From Methylobacillus methanolivorans (lineage in GTDB: Bacteria > Pseudomonadota > Gammaproteobacteria > Burkholderiales > Methylophilaceae), in contig NZ_JBIWXY010000001.1 of assembly GCF_044751345.1 (NCBI RefSeq), forward strand, positions 496,001 through 560,000: a DNA stretch of 64,000 nt, given 5' to 3'. Both the position numbers and the translations under genes were made by a program. The notes under the pieces were generated by a model. That model was not told the origin of the DNA. It did not search any database and was given only the letters and a program-made list of their open reading frames with translations. Shown here piece after piece: positions 16,778 through 26,500 of this stretch. Positions within the stretch are counted from its first letter, which is position 1; every line of letters begins with the position of its first letter.

Positions 16778-17503
16778 ATGAACCAGCGCATGAATGAATA
16801 TGGCCAGCCCATTGGGGAGGCCCTGCCAAACTGGGTGTCGCCACCATTTCCTCCTCATGTGATCTTGCAGGGGCAGTATTGCAGGCTGGAGCCTATCGCT
16901 GATCGCCATGCAGATAGCCTGTTTGCTGCTTACCAGCAGGCCCCTGATCATCGTGACTGGACGTATATCCCGTTGGAGCGCCCAGAAGGTCTTGCACAGT
17001 TTCGCCAATATGTAGCGTCATTGGCCGCATCGGTGGACCCACAGCATTATGCGATCATCGACCCTGCAAGTTCTCAGCCACTGGGGACATTGGCCCTCAT
17101 GCGGATCATGCCTGCGGTAGGCTCAGTCGAGGTTGGCTTTGTTATCTATTCTCCACTGCTGCAGCGTTCCACCATGGCAACTGAGGCCCAGTTTCTGCTG
17201 ATGCAGTATGCCTTTGACACGCTGGGTTACCGACGTTATGAATGGAAGTGCGATAGCCTGAATAGCCCATCCCGCAAGGCGGCTTTACGGTTGGGTTTTC
17301 AGTTTGAGGGCATTTTCAGGCAGGCAGTGGTGTACAAAGGGCGTAATCGAGATACCGCCTGGTTCTCCATCATCGATCGCGATTGGCCAATGTTATCGCA
17401 GGCTTATCAACAATGGCTTGCACCTGATAATTTTGATGCAGTTGGCAAGCAGCGGCAGCATTTGCAAGATTTTATGCCGCTGCGTAACGCGCTTGAGGCA
17501 TAA
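16778..17503 (+). CDS. GNAT acetyltransferase, RimJ/RimL-like
   Basis: 241 residues from the ATG at 16778; a GTG at 16766 overlapping the previous stop is an alternative. The acetyl-CoA fold is visible: VEVGFVIYSPLLQRSTMATE, then LGYRRYEWKCDSLNSPSRKA and ALRLGFQFEGIFRQAVVYKG. These residues are the family hallmarks of proteins that acetylate N-terminal or small-molecule amines. Closest in style to yeast-like YPR/'GNAT_3' proteins of 210-240 residues. The substrate is unknown. The 3' end overlaps the convergent HAD gene by 32 bp. Confidence 0.85.
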   Translation: MNQRMNEYGQPIGEALPNWVSPPFPPHVILQGQYCRLEPIADRHADSLFAAYQQAPDHRDWTYIPLERPEGLAQFRQYVASLAASVDPQHYAIIDPASSQPLGTLALMRIMPAVGSVEVGFVIYSPLLQRSTMATEAQFLLMQYAFDTLGYRRYEWKCDSLNSPSRKAALRLGFQFEGIFRQAVVYKGRNRDTAWFSIIDRDWPMLSQAYQQWLAPDNFDAVGKQRQHLQDFMPLRNALEA

Positions 17504-17945
17504 AGTCCTGGTTTGATGGCTGCATGAGCAAGCGCCGTTTGATGTGGGTGAGTGAGTCCAGGTTTTGCTCGGTCAAGCCCAATAGTGGATTGCATTTAAC
17601 CAAGCGATTAAACCGCTCGGGAAACACGCCATCATCCAATACCAACCATTCTTGGTCGCGACTGCAGTGTTGCAGCCAATCGAATATTTCCGTCAAGCGC
17701 CAGTAATCGTCATTGGCCTGCTGGCGTACCGTTGGGGTGACACCCACAATTCTGGGCTGAATATCCTGGCTGAATAGTTGCTGTAACTCAGTCATGCCCA
17801 TGTGGTGACGCCACTTGCTGCTGATGACGATATCAACATCGGGGTGCTGCCTGAGCCATTGCTCAAGCAGGCCCAGCTTGGTGAAAATGGGCTGACGGTT
17901 TCCTGTGGTGTGCAATACACCATCGAAGCTGAGAAAAAGGATCAT
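17472..17945 (-). CDS. HAD-like protein (Swiss-army-knife type HAD domain)
   Basis: 157 residues. The HAD motif I is altered: MILFLSFDGVLH has Ser in place of the nucleophilic first Asp of DxDGxL, with the second Asp kept. Motif II is VISSKWRHHM and the C-terminal acidic motif is WLVLDDGVF. This short cap-less form is typical of the HAD domain proteins related to Swiss Army Knife RNA repair proteins, common in proteobacteria. Loss of the nucleophile suggests it is not a normal phosphatase. It is convergent with the acetyltransferase gene, overlapping it by 32 bp. Confidence 0.7.
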   Translation of the reverse strand: MILFLSFDGVLHTTGNRQPIFTKLGLLEQWLRQHPDVDIVISSKWRHHMGMTELQQLFSQDIQPRIVGVTPTVRQQANDDYWRLTEIFDWLQHCSRDQEWLVLDDGVFPERFNRLVKCNPLLGLTEQNLDSLTHIKRRLLMQPSNQDFMPQARYAAA

Positions 17946-18047
17946 CCTGGTCTCATGATGCTACCTTTTCAGGCGGGATCATTGTATTAAATGGATGCGA
18001 GAAATATATCGGGTAAATGTGATCTCAATATGACAGTGGGCGACAAA

Positions 18048-18078
18048 GTACAAATGGCCCGTTAAGGGCCATTTGTAC
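18048..18078 (-). terminator. Terminator of the lipoprotein gene
   Basis: GTACAAATGGCCC (18048-18060) pairs perfectly with GGGCCATTTGTAC (18066-18078) over a GTTAA loop. On the minus strand it is followed by TTTGTCGC, a short T run. Confidence 0.75.
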
Positions 18079-18603
18079 TTATTGAAGTTCGTTCAGTTTG
18101 CCGAGTTCTTTGATGAACTCCGTAATGTTATTCTGGATGGATTTTTCATTGGCGATTCTCAGGCGAGCGATTGCAACCGCAGCATCGGAGAAAGTTGCAG
18201 TGCCAGTTGCCTTGATAGGTAAGATCTTTTCAAAACCATCCTTGTAAACGCGGTAATTAACATTGGATACCACGTCAAATGTGAGCCCTACAAGTGGTTG
18301 GTCCAAGGAGACGAGGTTGGCATCAATCTTATATTGACCAGCTTGTGAGTCCACTGCGGTTAAGCCTGCGATTGCCAAGGATTCCTTTAACGCACTTTCA
18401 AAATTCTCTTGGCTGACTTGTGACGTCCACATTGGGTTTGTTGCTTTGCCACCTGTCACAGAAGCAACCGTAAATTTCCCCTTTTGAGCTGGATTGGTAT
18501 ATTGAGTGACTGTTGGTGAAATAAGCATACCTTCTTTGGTTGCTGGAGATGCGCAACCGGTTGCTGCAACAACGAGTAATGCAAGAACAATATTATTTTT
18601 CAC
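18079..18603 (-). CDS. Outer-membrane-type lipoprotein of unknown function
   Basis: 174 residues beginning with a lipoprotein signal, LALLVVAATGC (lipobox ATGC, lipidated Cys at 17). The mature domain (SPTVTQYTNPAQKGKFTVAS, later LVGLTFDVVSNVNYRVY) is alpha/beta with an N-terminal strand-rich region. Ser after Cys suggests sorting to the outer membrane by the +2 rule. The start codon is GTG, with AAGGG about 13 bases upstream. No family function was recognised. It is monocistronic with its own terminator and is divergent from the efflux operon. Confidence 0.7.
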   Translation of the reverse strand: MKNNIVLALLVVAATGCASPATKEGMLISPTVTQYTNPAQKGKFTVASVTGGKATNPMWTSQVSQENFESALKESLAIAGLTAVDSQAGQYKIDANLVSLDQPLVGLTFDVVSNVNYRVYKDGFEKILPIKATGTATFSDAAVAIARLRIANEKSIQNNITEFIKELGKLNELQ

Positions 18604-18775
18604 TTTATTAACACACCCTTGAGTTATCAGTTGTGATGCAAATGCATCGCATTATATTTTATTGTATATCCAGCCTCATGTCCTGATGTAATGCGGTTGT
18701 TAGCTAGATTGGTCAGCTTTTTGTCAGCTAATCTTAAGGTTGGTGTATGGCCCCGCTACTTACACTCAAGGCATC

Positions 18776-20062
18776 ATGCAGAAAAGATGCCATCGTTTGC
18801 TTTGCCTGGCCTTGCTCTGGTCGATATCCTTATGGGGTACTGGACTAAGGCTAGGGTGGGCAGCAGAACCTGAAGCACTGACTTTGCGTCAGCTTGCACA
18901 GGAGTTGCGAGCGCGTAACCCCCAATTTGTACAAGCAGAGCAGGAGCGGGCGCAGATTGAGGCGCGTATTCCGCAGGCGCTGGCTTGGGATCAGCCCATG
19001 ATAGGCATGGAGCAAACGCCTATGCCGCGTAGCCCGCTCAATATCAATGGTTCGCAAGGCATGAGTTACCGCCTGACGCAGACCATGTCCTTCCCTGGGA
19101 AAAAGCGCTTGGCGGCAGATATCCTCGAAGCCGAGGCGGGCAGTGCGGGGGCCCAGATTGACGGCTTGTACGTGGATTTGCTCGCAGAGCTGAAGCGCCA
19201 GTATTACCAGTTGCTGGCCTTGCAGCAACAAGCCGCGATTAACCACAATACCCTGGAGCGCCTCAACCAGATCAAGCAGGTCGCCAAGGTGCGTTATGCC
19301 AACAATGCGGCGGCATTTGTTGATTACATGAATGCCCAGGTAGCGCACGGTAGCGCCGAAAATGATGTCTACCAAACCCAGCGCCAGATCGAGCAAACCC
19401 AGCAGGCGCTGAATACATTGATCGGGCGCAGCCCAGCCCAACCCTTGGCAGTTGCAGTAGAGCCATTGCTTGACTTGAACCTGCCATCCCTTGCCGAGCT
19501 GACGCAGCAAGCCCATGGCTTGCACCCCAATTTGCGCGATTCTGCCTATCGACTGCAAGCTGCCCGCAAGAGCCTGGACCTTGCGAAGAAAGCCTATTAC
19601 CCGGATGTGCAGGTCATCCTCACCAAGAATAGCAACCATCCGCCTTATGGTCTCGCTGGCAACGAATACGGCGTGGAAGTCGATTTGATCTTACCGACCT
19701 GGTTTTTCGAGCGCGAAAAAGCCGGGGTGAGTGAAGCCAATGCAGGCGTGATTTCTGCACAGGCTGGTGCTGAGCTGGCCTGGCGTCAAGTGCAATTAAG
19801 CATTGCCAATGCCTATAGCCAGTTGCAACAGGTGATCAAGGAAAAGGAGCTGTTGCAGCAGCGCCGCATGCCAGAGGCACAAGCGGCTTACCGCCTGGCG
19901 CTGAATACCTACGCAAATAATGCGGGTGATTTCAACGGCCTGTTGCTGGCCCAGCAAAACCTACGCGACACCGAGCTTTCAGCCGCCTGGGTTGATAGTG
20001 CATCACAACAAGCCAAGGCCGCGCTGGATGCCGCTATCGGCCTGGGAATGGAATCACCATGA
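18776..20062 (+). CDS. TolC-family outer-membrane efflux channel (CzcC/CusC-like)
   Basis: 428 residues from the ATG at 18776 (AAGG four to five bases upstream, followed by the signal peptide QKRCHRLLCLALLWSISLWG). Two outer-membrane-efflux-protein repeats give the coiled-coil pattern expected of a trimeric alpha-barrel (ELRARNPQFVQAEQERAQIE, then AELKRQYYQLLALQQQAAI). It is the exit duct of the RND system encoded downstream; its stop overlaps the adaptor start (ATGA). The first gene of a five-gene operon 18776-26325. Confidence 0.88.
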   Translation: MQKRCHRLLCLALLWSISLWGTGLRLGWAAEPEALTLRQLAQELRARNPQFVQAEQERAQIEARIPQALAWDQPMIGMEQTPMPRSPLNINGSQGMSYRLTQTMSFPGKKRLAADILEAEAGSAGAQIDGLYVDLLAELKRQYYQLLALQQQAAINHNTLERLNQIKQVAKVRYANNAAAFVDYMNAQVAHGSAENDVYQTQRQIEQTQQALNTLIGRSPAQPLAVAVEPLLDLNLPSLAELTQQAHGLHPNLRDSAYRLQAARKSLDLAKKAYYPDVQVILTKNSNHPPYGLAGNEYGVEVDLILPTWFFEREKAGVSEANAGVISAQAGAELAWRQVQLSIANAYSQLQQVIKEKELLQQRRMPEAQAAYRLALNTYANNAGDFNGLLLAQQNLRDTELSAAWVDSASQQAKAALDAAIGLGMESP

Positions 20063-21156
20063 GAAAACTGCTGTTGCCATTGATTTTTATCCTCGGGATC
20101 GCTTTAGGGGGCTGGCTGGTGCCACTCACCTACAACACTTCGCATGCGCCTGAAGCGGTGACGCCGGTGCCGCAAAAGCCAGAAGTATTGAGCGCAGACA
20201 AGGTAGCCGCAGATTTCTTTGCCAGTGCCTTGCCTGAGCAGCGGGAGATTGATGACGTGGTGCCATTGATGGGGCGGCTGTCATTCAATGCTGAAAAGAT
20301 ACACCTGGTATCAGCACGGATTGCAGGCAGGCTGGATCGCATTCTGGTATTCGAGGGGGCACAGGTGCGTCAGGGGCAGCCGCTGGCTGCGCTGTACAGC
20401 CCTGAATATATTTCAGTGCAGAACGAGTTGCTGCTGGCACGCAATACCTGGCGCACTTTGCAGGCAAGTAAAGCAACGCAGGAGCTGGCGCAGGATGCAG
20501 AATCCACACTGCAATCGGCGCGTGAGCGCATGCGGGTGATGGGCGCCTCCGAGCAGGATGTGGCGGCACTGGAGCAGAGCGGGCGCGTGAATGAACATTT
20601 GCTGTTGCGAGCACCGATGAGCGGTGTCGTCACGCAACGTAACCTTGATCCCGGCGCTTTCATCAATTTGGGTGATAGTTTCATGTCACTCGCCGATACT
20701 GCCACGCTGTGGTTTTTCGGCAACGTCTATGAACAGGATTACCAGCGCATTCGCCAGGGGCAATCATTGCAACTGCATGTGCAGGCACTGCCGGGCAAGG
20801 TCTATCACGCAAAGGTGGATATCCTCTCGCCCACGCTGGATGTGGAAACCAACACGCTGCGCGTACGTTGCCTGGTGGTCAACGATGGCACTTTGCGTCC
20901 GGATTTGTTTGCTACCGCCAGCTTGAGTGTTGGCAAGCAGCTAGCTTTGCTGGTGCCTGTGGATGCGGTGGTGCGCTCGCAACAGGTGGATTACCTGATC
21001 ATCGAAACAGCGGATGGGAATTATCGCAAGCGTCAGGTGAGCATCAAGCCGTATCAGGAAAACCTGGTGGCGGTGACCGTGGGCTTGTCTGCCGATGAGA
21101 AAGTAGTGATTCGCGGCGCAACCCTGCTTAACCAGAAACTCTCGGGAGCGATGTAA
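20059..21156 (+). CDS. RND efflux periplasmic adaptor (membrane fusion protein)
   Basis: 365 residues: an N-terminal membrane anchor (LLLPLIFILGIALGGWLVPL), then a barrel-sandwich (lipoyl-like) half VSARIAGRLDRILVFEGAQV. An alpha-hairpin spans about 120-190, followed by LLLRAPMSGVVTQRNLDPGA and the beta-barrel/membrane-proximal domains. It resembles the CusB/CzcB group, which hands substrate from periplasm to the inner-membrane pump. There is no His/Met-rich N-terminal metal-binding tail, so metal substrates are not assured. It overlaps both flanking genes by 1-4 bp. Confidence 0.9.
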   Translation: MRKLLLPLIFILGIALGGWLVPLTYNTSHAPEAVTPVPQKPEVLSADKVAADFFASALPEQREIDDVVPLMGRLSFNAEKIHLVSARIAGRLDRILVFEGAQVRQGQPLAALYSPEYISVQNELLLARNTWRTLQASKATQELAQDAESTLQSARERMRVMGASEQDVAALEQSGRVNEHLLLRAPMSGVVTQRNLDPGAFINLGDSFMSLADTATLWFFGNVYEQDYQRIRQGQSLQLHVQALPGKVYHAKVDILSPTLDVETNTLRVRCLVVNDGTLRPDLFATASLSVGKQLALLVPVDAVVRSQQVDYLIIETADGNYRKRQVSIKPYQENLVAVTVGLSADEKVVIRGATLLNQKLSGAM

Positions 21157-24100
21157 TGCAGGCAACGGGCGCATTCATCGCGGGCGTATTGCGCCGGCGC
21201 TTGCTGATACTCGGGCTGTCACTTGGTTTGCTGGTGCTGGGGTATGTCAGCTTTACCAAGCTGCCTATCGAGCCTTACCCGAATATATCGCCGCTTAACG
21301 TGCAGGTGATTACCCAATGGCAGGGGCGTGGCACCAATGAGGTGGAACGGCAGATCACCGTGCCGGTAGAAACAGCATTGGCTAATTTGCCCAAGCTCAA
21401 GACATTCCGTTCAGTGTCGCTGTTCGGGTTATCAGTGGTGACGCTGCAATTCGAGGATGGCACCGATTCCTTCACTGCGCGGCAAAACGTGCAGCTTCAT
21501 CTGGATAGCGCCGAACTGCCGGATGGGGTGCAGAGTGAGCTAAGCCCAGATGCCGATGCGCTGGGGGAAGTGCTGCGTTATCGCGTTGCCTCGGAAAGCG
21601 GCGACGATGTCATGGTGCTCAAATCCTTTCAGGATTGGGAAATTTATCGCCAGCTGAAAACGGTGCCTGGCATTGCCGACATCAATAGTTTTGGTGGCCC
21701 GACCAAGCAATATCAGGTGCTGCCGGATATACGCAAGCTGCAATCCTACAATATCTCGCTCAACGAGCTGGTCGAAGCCTTGAGCAATGCCAATGCCAAC
21801 GCTGGTGGCGGCAACCTGAGGGCAGGGGAGCAGCAGTATGTGGTGCGCGGCATTGGCCTGATCAAGACCCTGCAGGATGTACGCAATATCGCGATTGTCT
21901 CGCGTAATGGCCTACCTGTTCGCGTGGGTGATGTAGCGCGCGTCGAGTTTGGCTTCGCGCCCAGGCTGGGCGTGGTGCAGTACAACGACGACCCGGATGC
22001 TGTCGAGGGCATAGTGCTCATGCGGCGCGGCGGCAATGCCTCGGAAATGCTGGAGCGGGTTCACAATAAAGTGGATGAAATCAACCGTGGTGGCATTCTG
22101 CCGCAAGGCATCAAGCTTGAACCTTTCTACGATAGGCAGGAGCTGCTCGACCTGACGATGGGTACGGTGCACCACACCTTGCTGTTTGGCATGGCGCTGG
22201 TCTTGATCGTGTTGTTCGTGTTTCTTGGAAGCTTCCGCGCCGCGCTGGCAGTGGCCTTGGTGATTCCGCTGGCGTTGAGTGCTTCTTTTGCCGGCATGGT
22301 GCTCGCTATCCCGGCCAACCTCATTTCGCTAGGGGCGATTGATTTTGGCCTGATTGTAGATGCTGCCGTGATCGTGATTGAAAACATCATGCGCCGTATG
22401 GAAAATGGCACTAGCAACCTGCGCCAGACCATTGTTGCAGCAGCGGCAGAAGTGCAGCGACCGATGATTTTCTCCACCATGATCATCATCATGGCTTATG
22501 CGCCCTTGTTTATCATGGGCGGTGTGGAGGGCAAGATTTTCCACCCTATGGCTTATACCATGGGCCTGGCTTTGCTTGCCTCCATGGTCTTGAGCCTGAC
22601 CTTCATTCCCTCCGCGGCATCCTTCCTCTTCAAGCCCGATCAACTTGAGCATCGCCCTGGCATGATCAATGTGCTGATCAAGCTTTATCGACCCTTACTG
22701 GCAAAGCTGCTCCGCAATCCAGCCCTGGTGGCTGTGGCGGCCTTGCTGGCTTTTTCTATCGCCTTGTTCGGTGCAAGCCGACTGGGTACCAGCTTCCTGC
22801 CAACGCTGGAAGAGAACAATCTCTGGTTGCGCATCAGTTTGCCTAATACAGTTGACCTGCATTATTCCTCTGACTTTGCCACCAAGGTACGCGGCTATCT
22901 GCTCAAGCAACCTGAGGTGAAAACGGTGGTGGCGCAGATCGGTCGGCCAGATGATGGTACTGATGCCACCGGTGTATTCAACGTCGAGTTTGGCGTCTAC
23001 CTCAAAAAGCCCGAGCTGTGGCCGCAAGGCGTCACACGCCTGGACCTTATCCGCCGGGTGGAGGGCTATTTGCAGGAAATCCCCGGCATTGAGTACAACT
23101 TCTCGCAATATATCCAGGATAACGTCGCCGAGGCTTTGTCTGGAGTGAAGGGGGAGAACTCAGTCAAGATTTTTGGTGATGATCTGGAAGTGCTGCATGC
23201 CAAGGCCCTGCAAGTGCAGGCTATCCTGCAAGGTATAGAGGGCATGACAGATGTTGGTATCTTCCGCGAGCTGGGCCAGCCCACCATGAACATCCGTGTC
23301 GATCGCGAGGCCAGCGCACGTTTTGGCCTCAATGTCGCCGATGTGCAGGCGCTGGTGGTACATGCCATTGGTGGCAACCCGATCAGTAAGGTGCTGGAAG
23401 GCGAGCGTACCTTTGACCTGGCCTTGCGCTTCCCTGAAGGTCAGCGCAACCGCCTTGATCTGATCCAGCGCTTGTTTGTCGATACGCCTGATGGTCAGCG
23501 TATTCCGCTCTCGATGGTGGCGCAGGTGGAGCTGAGTGATGGGCCATTCTTTATTTATCGCGAATCCGGGCGGCGTTTTATTGCCATCCGCTTTGGCGTG
23601 CGTGATCGCGACCTGGGCAGCGCCGCTGCCGAAGCGCAGAAGCTGGTGAGCGAGCAGGTTGAGCTGCCACGTGGTTACCGCACGCAATGGGATGGGCAAT
23701 TTAACCAGATGAAGGAGGCACACAAGAAGCTGGCGATCATTGTGCCGCTTACTCTGCTTGCGATCTTCATCATGCTGTATTCGGCTTTTGGCTCGGCCAA
23801 GGATGCCAGCTTGGTGCTGCTCAACGTGCCATTCGCCACCATCGGTGGCATTGCCGCGCTCTATCTGGCAGGTGAGGAGCTATCGATCTCCGCAGGCATT
23901 GGCTTCTTGTCGCTGTTCGGCATTGCCATTCAGGATGGGGTGATTCTCATCTCCTATATCAAGAGTTTGTATAATCAGGGTGAGCATGCGCTGGAAGAGG
24001 CGATTCTAGAAGGTGCATCCATGCGTTTGCGCCCGGTATTGATGACTGCCATGCTTGCAGGCTTGGGCTTATTGCCCGCAGCTTTGTCGCAAGCCATCGG

Positions 24101-24245
24101 TTCGCAGGCACAGCGTCCACTGGCACTGGTGATTGTCGGCGGCATGGTGACTACTACTTTCCTGACCCTGTTGGTGCTACCAGTGATCTTTGGCTGGATT
24201 TATCGCCATTATCCCAAGAGCGTGAGCACCCAGAGCGCGTACTAG
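21156..24245 (+). CDS. RND efflux pump inner-membrane permease, HME (CzcA/CusA) subgroup
   Basis: 1029 residues with 12 transmembrane helices and two large periplasmic loops. The heavy-metal-efflux signature in helix 4 is present as DFGLIVDAAVIVIEN, with the proton-relay acids D396, D402 and E409. The usual Gly of the D-G-A triad is Ala403. N-terminal LPIEPYPNISPLNVQVITQW and FGIAIQDGVILISYIKSL are family blocks. It exports substrate by proton antiport through the adaptor and TolC-like duct encoded just upstream. Metal specificity (Cu/Ag, Zn/Co/Cd) or organic substrates cannot be decided from sequence. Confidence 0.92.
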   Translation: MQATGAFIAGVLRRRLLILGLSLGLLVLGYVSFTKLPIEPYPNISPLNVQVITQWQGRGTNEVERQITVPVETALANLPKLKTFRSVSLFGLSVVTLQFEDGTDSFTARQNVQLHLDSAELPDGVQSELSPDADALGEVLRYRVASESGDDVMVLKSFQDWEIYRQLKTVPGIADINSFGGPTKQYQVLPDIRKLQSYNISLNELVEALSNANANAGGGNLRAGEQQYVVRGIGLIKTLQDVRNIAIVSRNGLPVRVGDVARVEFGFAPRLGVVQYNDDPDAVEGIVLMRRGGNASEMLERVHNKVDEINRGGILPQGIKLEPFYDRQELLDLTMGTVHHTLLFGMALVLIVLFVFLGSFRAALAVALVIPLALSASFAGMVLAIPANLISLGAIDFGLIVDAAVIVIENIMRRMENGTSNLRQTIVAAAAEVQRPMIFSTMIIIMAYAPLFIMGGVEGKIFHPMAYTMGLALLASMVLSLTFIPSAASFLFKPDQLEHRPGMINVLIKLYRPLLAKLLRNPALVAVAALLAFSIALFGASRLGTSFLPTLEENNLWLRISLPNTVDLHYSSDFATKVRGYLLKQPEVKTVVAQIGRPDDGTDATGVFNVEFGVYLKKPELWPQGVTRLDLIRRVEGYLQEIPGIEYNFSQYIQDNVAEALSGVKGENSVKIFGDDLEVLHAKALQVQAILQGIEGMTDVGIFRELGQPTMNIRVDREASARFGLNVADVQALVVHAIGGNPISKVLEGERTFDLALRFPEGQRNRLDLIQRLFVDTPDGQRIPLSMVAQVELSDGPFFIYRESGRRFIAIRFGVRDRDLGSAAAEAQKLVSEQVELPRGYRTQWDGQFNQMKEAHKKLAIIVPLTLLAIFIMLYSAFGSAKDASLVLLNVPFATIGGIAALYLAGEELSISAGIGFLSLFGIAIQDGVILISYIKSLYNQGEHALEEAILEGASMRLRPVLMTAMLAGLGLLPAALSQAIGSQAQRPLALVIVGGMVTTTFLTLLVLPVIFGWIYRHYPKSVSTQSAY

Positions 24246-24292
24246 TGTCTGTTAATATTCACCACTCATTGCTATCAGCCCCAAGGAGGACT

Positions 24293-24964
24293 ATGCGCAT
24301 ATTGGTTGTTGAAGATGATGCCATTCTGGCAGAGGGTACTTGTGAGTCACTGACCAAGGCAGGTTACGCCGTAGACCTCGCAGAAACCGGCACCAAGGCC
24401 AATGCCATGATAGAGGCGGGGCAATATGACATGGTGTTGCTGGACATCGGCTTGCCCGGTATGGATGGCTTCGAGGTGTTGCGGCGCTTGCGCAAGCACA
24501 ACAGCAATATCCCGGTGCTGATTATTTCTGCGCGTGATGATGTCGATTTCCGTATATACGGCCTGGATCTGGGCGCGGATGACTTCATGCTCAAGCCCTT
24601 TGTCCTGGCTGAGCTGCATGCGCGCACCCGCGCCTTGCTGCGCCGCCATACCCTGAGTGAGCGTAACACTCTGGCTTGCGGCAAGCTGGTGGTTGATCTT
24701 GGCGCACAGCGCGCCAGCGTTGATAGTGAATCTATTGAACTTTCCATCCGCGAATGGGATGTATTGGTTTACCTGCTTCGCAACCTCGGCAAAGTGGTGC
24801 GCAAGGAGGCCATCGTTGAGGCGTTATGTGATTGGAAAACTGATATCAGTCTCAATGCTATCGAGGTTTATATCTCACGCCTGCGCAACAAGCTCGATGA
24901 TCACGGCATTTACATCCGTACTGTGCGTGGTTTTGGCTATCTGCTGGAAGAGCCCGCCGCATGA
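24293..24964 (+). CDS. OmpR-family response regulator (QseB/PmrA/CusR-like)
   Basis: 223 residues from the ATG at 24293, chosen because AAGGAGGA is two to nine bases upstream; the upstream GTG/ATG frame is not conserved. The receiver has the acidic pocket VEDD, the phospho-acceptor D51 in MVLLDIGLPGMDGF and the KPF lysine. The winged-helix effector ends ISLNAIEVYISRLRNKLDD and RTVRGFGYLLEE. Placed directly behind the efflux genes, it probably controls them. The kinase gene overlaps its stop by ATGA. Confidence 0.93.
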   Translation: MRILVVEDDAILAEGTCESLTKAGYAVDLAETGTKANAMIEAGQYDMVLLDIGLPGMDGFEVLRRLRKHNSNIPVLIISARDDVDFRIYGLDLGADDFMLKPFVLAELHARTRALLRRHTLSERNTLACGKLVVDLGAQRASVDSESIELSIREWDVLVYLLRNLGKVVRKEAIVEALCDWKTDISLNAIEVYISRLRNKLDDHGIYIRTVRGFGYLLEEPAA

Positions 24965-26325
24965 TCAAGGCTGCCAATAGCCTCAGGCAAAAGCTGTTGC
25001 GCTGGCTGCTGGTGGCGCTGGCCGCGCTGGTGGCTGTTGGTATCCTGACTGATTATTTCATGGCGCTTGAACCAGCGCGCGAAGTGTACGACCAGCACCT
25101 ACTCAAGCTTGCATACAACATGGAGCGTTCCCTGCCGAATGAGGCGGAAAAATGGCATGACGCCTACCCGCAAATTGAGAATAACTTGTTGCGTAGCGAG
25201 CAAGATGACTATGACTCAGCCAAGGCCGCTATTTTTGACCTGCAGGGACAATTGATCGCGGGCGTGGCAGATCTGCCTATCCAAGTACCCACTGCAGACA
25301 ACAAACCATATTTCTATGAGGCTGAATATCAAGGCGTTCCGATTCGCGTAGTTGCGATCAAAAGCCCTACCTTGAATGCCGTGCTTTATCTCGCGGAAAC
25401 TACCTACAAACGCAATCGCCTAGTGCAAAAAACCCTCATCCACATGATCGTGCCTGAGCTGATCTTTGCGATTTTCTCTATTGTGGTGCTGTGGGTTGGG
25501 GTAGGGCGTGGCTTGCAACCCCTTGCGCAAGTGCGCGCCCAGATCAATGATCGTTCAGAAACCGACTTAAGCCCGATTGATGAAGGCCAGGCCCCGGTGG
25601 AAATTCGCGAGATCATCGTTGCCCTCAATTCGCTGCTGGCGCGGCTGGATCACTCGCTCAAACTGCAAAACCAGTTTCTTGCCAATGCAGCGCACCAGCT
25701 ACGCACACCGTTGGCAGGCCTGCAAATGCAACTTGAACTTGCCTCCGAGCAAACCCCGGAAGAACGTGCACAATCACACGATCGCATGCTGGTGAGCACG
25801 CGGCGCATCGTACGCCTCGCCAACCAGCTACTCGCGCTGGCACGCGCGGAAGGCGAGGGCGAGGTTAACAAATTCATCACCCTGGACATCAGCACCGCCA
25901 TCGAAGACATGGCAGCTGAATGGCTCTCCCGTGCCTATGCCAAGGGCATAGATTTAGGTTTGGATCTTCAACCGGCCAAGGTCAATGGTAGCCTCTGGCA
26001 AATCCAGGAAATGCTGGCCAACCTCGTCGATAATGCCCTGCGCTATACCCCAAGCCATGGCAACATCACCATCCGCTGCATGCAGCAACACCAAGACGTG
26101 CTGGTAGAAGTGGAAGACAATGGCCCTGGCATCCCACAAGAGCAACGCGAAAACGTCTTCAATCGCTTTTATCGCCTCGATGAAGGCCCCGAAGGCTGTG
26201 GCCTGGGCCTTGCGATTGTCCGTGAAATCGTCCGCCATCATGGCGGACACATCACGCTAGAGCCCGCCAATCAGGCGCAAGGCCTTATCGCCAGAATAAA
26301 GTTACCTAGCATTAGTGTTGAGTGA
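24961..26325 (+). CDS. Sensor histidine kinase (QseC/PmrB-like) partner of the efflux regulator
   Basis: 454 residues: helix 1 (LLVALAALVAVGILTDYF), a periplasmic sensor domain at about 32-160 of the 2CSK_N type and helix 2 (VPELIFAIFSIVVLWVGVG). A HAMP-like linker is followed by the dimerisation H-box ANAAHQLRTPLAGL (His245). The ATPase domain has the N-box DNALRYTPSHGN, the G1 box VEDNGPGIPQ and the G2 box GLGLAIVREI. All catalytic motifs are intact. It completes the two-component system and closes the efflux operon; the sensed ligand is unknown. Confidence 0.93.
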   Translation: MIKAANSLRQKLLRWLLVALAALVAVGILTDYFMALEPAREVYDQHLLKLAYNMERSLPNEAEKWHDAYPQIENNLLRSEQDDYDSAKAAIFDLQGQLIAGVADLPIQVPTADNKPYFYEAEYQGVPIRVVAIKSPTLNAVLYLAETTYKRNRLVQKTLIHMIVPELIFAIFSIVVLWVGVGRGLQPLAQVRAQINDRSETDLSPIDEGQAPVEIREIIVALNSLLARLDHSLKLQNQFLANAAHQLRTPLAGLQMQLELASEQTPEERAQSHDRMLVSTRRIVRLANQLLALARAEGEGEVNKFITLDISTAIEDMAAEWLSRAYAKGIDLGLDLQPAKVNGSLWQIQEMLANLVDNALRYTPSHGNITIRCMQQHQDVLVEVEDNGPGIPQEQRENVFNRFYRLDEGPEGCGLGLAIVREIVRHHGGHITLEPANQAQGLIARIKLPSISVE

Positions 26326-26500
26326 TTACGATAGCTTGTTGTAAAGATATTTGCCATATTTAAATGTTGCTGCTCATGACTCATGAAAATTAGGCTGGGA
26401 ACAGCCTCCAGGCTAGGCTTTGTTAATTTTATTTACTCAATTATGACTGTACGGTGATAGAATACCGCCTCGCTTTGTTCGAGGCGATTCAAGCATCCTT

